Part shown: positions 7,016 to 7,445 of the stretch, piece after piece | How positions within the stretch are numbered: position 1 is the stretch's first letter | Layout of the letters: the number at the start of each line of letters is the position of its first letter | From: Frankiaceae bacterium | Lineage (GTDB): Bacteria > Actinomycetota > Actinomycetes > JAFAQI01 | DNA: 7,445 nt | Assembly: GCA_030840615.1 (NCBI GenBank) | Contig: JAVEEE010000459.1 | Span: forward strand, 1-7,445 | Reading direction: 5' to 3' | Notes under the pieces: generated by a model | What the model saw: the letters and a program-made list of their open reading frames with translations, nothing else | Database searches by the model: none | What the model was told of the DNA's origin: nothing | Made by a program: the position numbers and the translations under genes

Positions 7016-7034
7016 CCGATCCGCTCCGGGTCGG
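7016..7034 (+). terminator. Weak candidate hairpin terminator between operon and transporter gene
   Basis: CCGATCC (7016-7022) and GGGTCGG (7028-7034) can pair as a seven-base-pair stem with one T-G wobble and a five-base loop. It lies 58 bases after the acetyltransferase stop and 39 bases before the lipoprotein start, where a transcription boundary is expected. No T-run follows, so classical intrinsic termination is not shown. It may instead be a leader element of the next gene. The rest of the 116-base gap (6958-7073) holds no convincing promoter. Confidence 0.25.
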
Positions 7035-7073
7035 ATTGACTGCGCCTGACATATCGACTGAGAGGGAGCTTTC

Positions 7074-7445
7074 ATGCGGAAGGCACAGTGGCGTGCCGGC
7101 ATCGCCTTTGCCAGCGTCGCGGTCATGCTGGGCGCAGCCGCCTGCGGCGGCAGCAGCAGCGGCGGCAGCAAGGGAAACGGCGGCGGCAACAAGGGCCAGA
7201 CCATCATCTGGGGCAGCACGGACAAGCCCGTGTCCTACGACCCTGCAAAGGCCTACGACCTGCCGAGCTGGAACGTGATCTACAACGTCTACCAGACGCT
7301 CGTGCGCATTGATCCATCCACCTTGAAGACCGTCCCGGACGCCGGGTCGTGCAGCTCCTCCAAGAACTTCAAGACGTGGACCTGCCAGCTCAAGGCCGAT
7401 CAGAAGTTCTCCAACGGCGACCCGGTGACGGCTCAGGACGTGAAG
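7074..7445 (+). CDS. Lipoprotein solute-binding protein of a peptide-type ABC transporter (N-terminal part)
   Basis: The first 124 codons of a gene that continues past the right edge. ATG 7074 is preceded five bases earlier by GAGGGAG (7062-7068), a strong ribosome-binding site. Residues 2-7 are basic, 8-23 hydrophobic, and Cys24 in LGAAAC is the expected lipidation site. Position -3 is Ala rather than the preferred Leu, a mild lipobox departure. Residues 25-40 are a Gly/Ser/Asn/Lys linker typical of actinobacterial binding lipoproteins. The mature part has WGSTDKPVSYDPAKAYD, IYNVYQTLVRIDP, and FSNGDPVTAQDVK at 112-124, the hallmarks of the SBP_bac_5 (DppA/OppA/NikA) family. Cys93 and Cys104 may form a disulfide. 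It should sit on the outer face of the membrane and deliver a ligand, often a peptide, to permease subunits presumably encoded beyond the window. The ligand cannot be read from this part. Confidence 0.93.
   Translation, partial: MRKAQWRAGIAFASVAVMLGAAACGGSSSGGSKGNGGGNKGQTIIWGSTDKPVSYDPAKAYDLPSWNVIYNVYQTLVRIDPSTLKTVPDAGSCSSSKNFKTWTCQLKADQKFSNGDPVTAQDVK

Noticed and set aside
7036..7064. TTGACT as a -35 promoter element for the lipoprotein gene
   Set aside because: The bases 16-18 positions downstream (around 7059-7064) do not resemble a -10 box and already run into the ribosome-binding site, so no promoter is called.
7142..7195. GGC/AGC-rich repeat as a microsatellite or mobile-element scar
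   Set aside because: It encodes the Gly/Ser linker right after the lipidated cysteine, a normal feature of actinobacterial binding lipoproteins.
1..7445. CRISPR arrays, tRNA or rRNA genes, insertion sequences, toxin-antitoxin or defence genes
   Set aside because: No regularly spaced direct repeats, cloverleaf-like segments, transposase motifs or defence-associated domains were seen in reading both strands.

Overview
The window looks like chromosomal DNA from a high-GC actinobacterium. G and C strongly dominate third codon positions, GTG starts are common, and the order dxr - site-2 protease (rip1/rseP-like) - ispG - DUF4081-type GNAT matches a block known from Actinomycetota such as Mycobacterium (Rv2870c to Rv2867c). 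I cannot name a genus from the sequence. All genes I can support lie on the + strand, packed closely from the left edge to about 6957, followed by a 116-base gap and a new gene that runs off the right edge.

Layout. (1) 1-154: the last 50 codons of an unidentified gene, with a faint resemblance to the end of a sialidase-fold protein. (2) 171-2504: a 777-residue exported protein made of about a dozen beta-propeller blades carrying Asp-box (BNR) motifs; its function is unknown. (3) 2542-3747: dxr, the first committed enzyme of the MEP isoprenoid pathway. (4) 3744-4925: a membrane-embedded M50 site-2 protease, overlapping dxr by four bases. (5) 4953-6110: ispG, the iron-sulfur enzyme of the penultimate MEP step. 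(6) 6133-6957: a GNAT acetyltransferase with the actinobacterial DUF4081 N-terminal domain. (7) 7074-7445: the N-terminal 124 residues of a lipoprotein solute-binding protein of the peptide/nickel (SBP_bac_5) class.

How the genes fit together. Genes 3 to 6 are spaced like one operon: a 4-base overlap, then gaps of 27 and 22 bases. It supplies two isoprenoid-precursor enzymes, an envelope-stress or membrane-remodelling protease, and an acetyltransferase of unknown substrate. The Asp-box gene ends only 37 bases before dxr and has no visible terminator, so it may share transcription with the core operon. The solute-binding lipoprotein probably begins a separate transport operon, because it follows a longer gap that contains a possible hairpin and it has its own strong ribosome-binding site.

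I see no CRISPR array, tRNA, rRNA, transposase or attachment site. I do not see a clearly new system. The items most worth a second look are the Asp-box protein beside dxr, the hairpin across the ispG stop codon, the DUF4081 acetyltransferase of unknown substrate, and a 20-bp perfect palindrome inside ispG.
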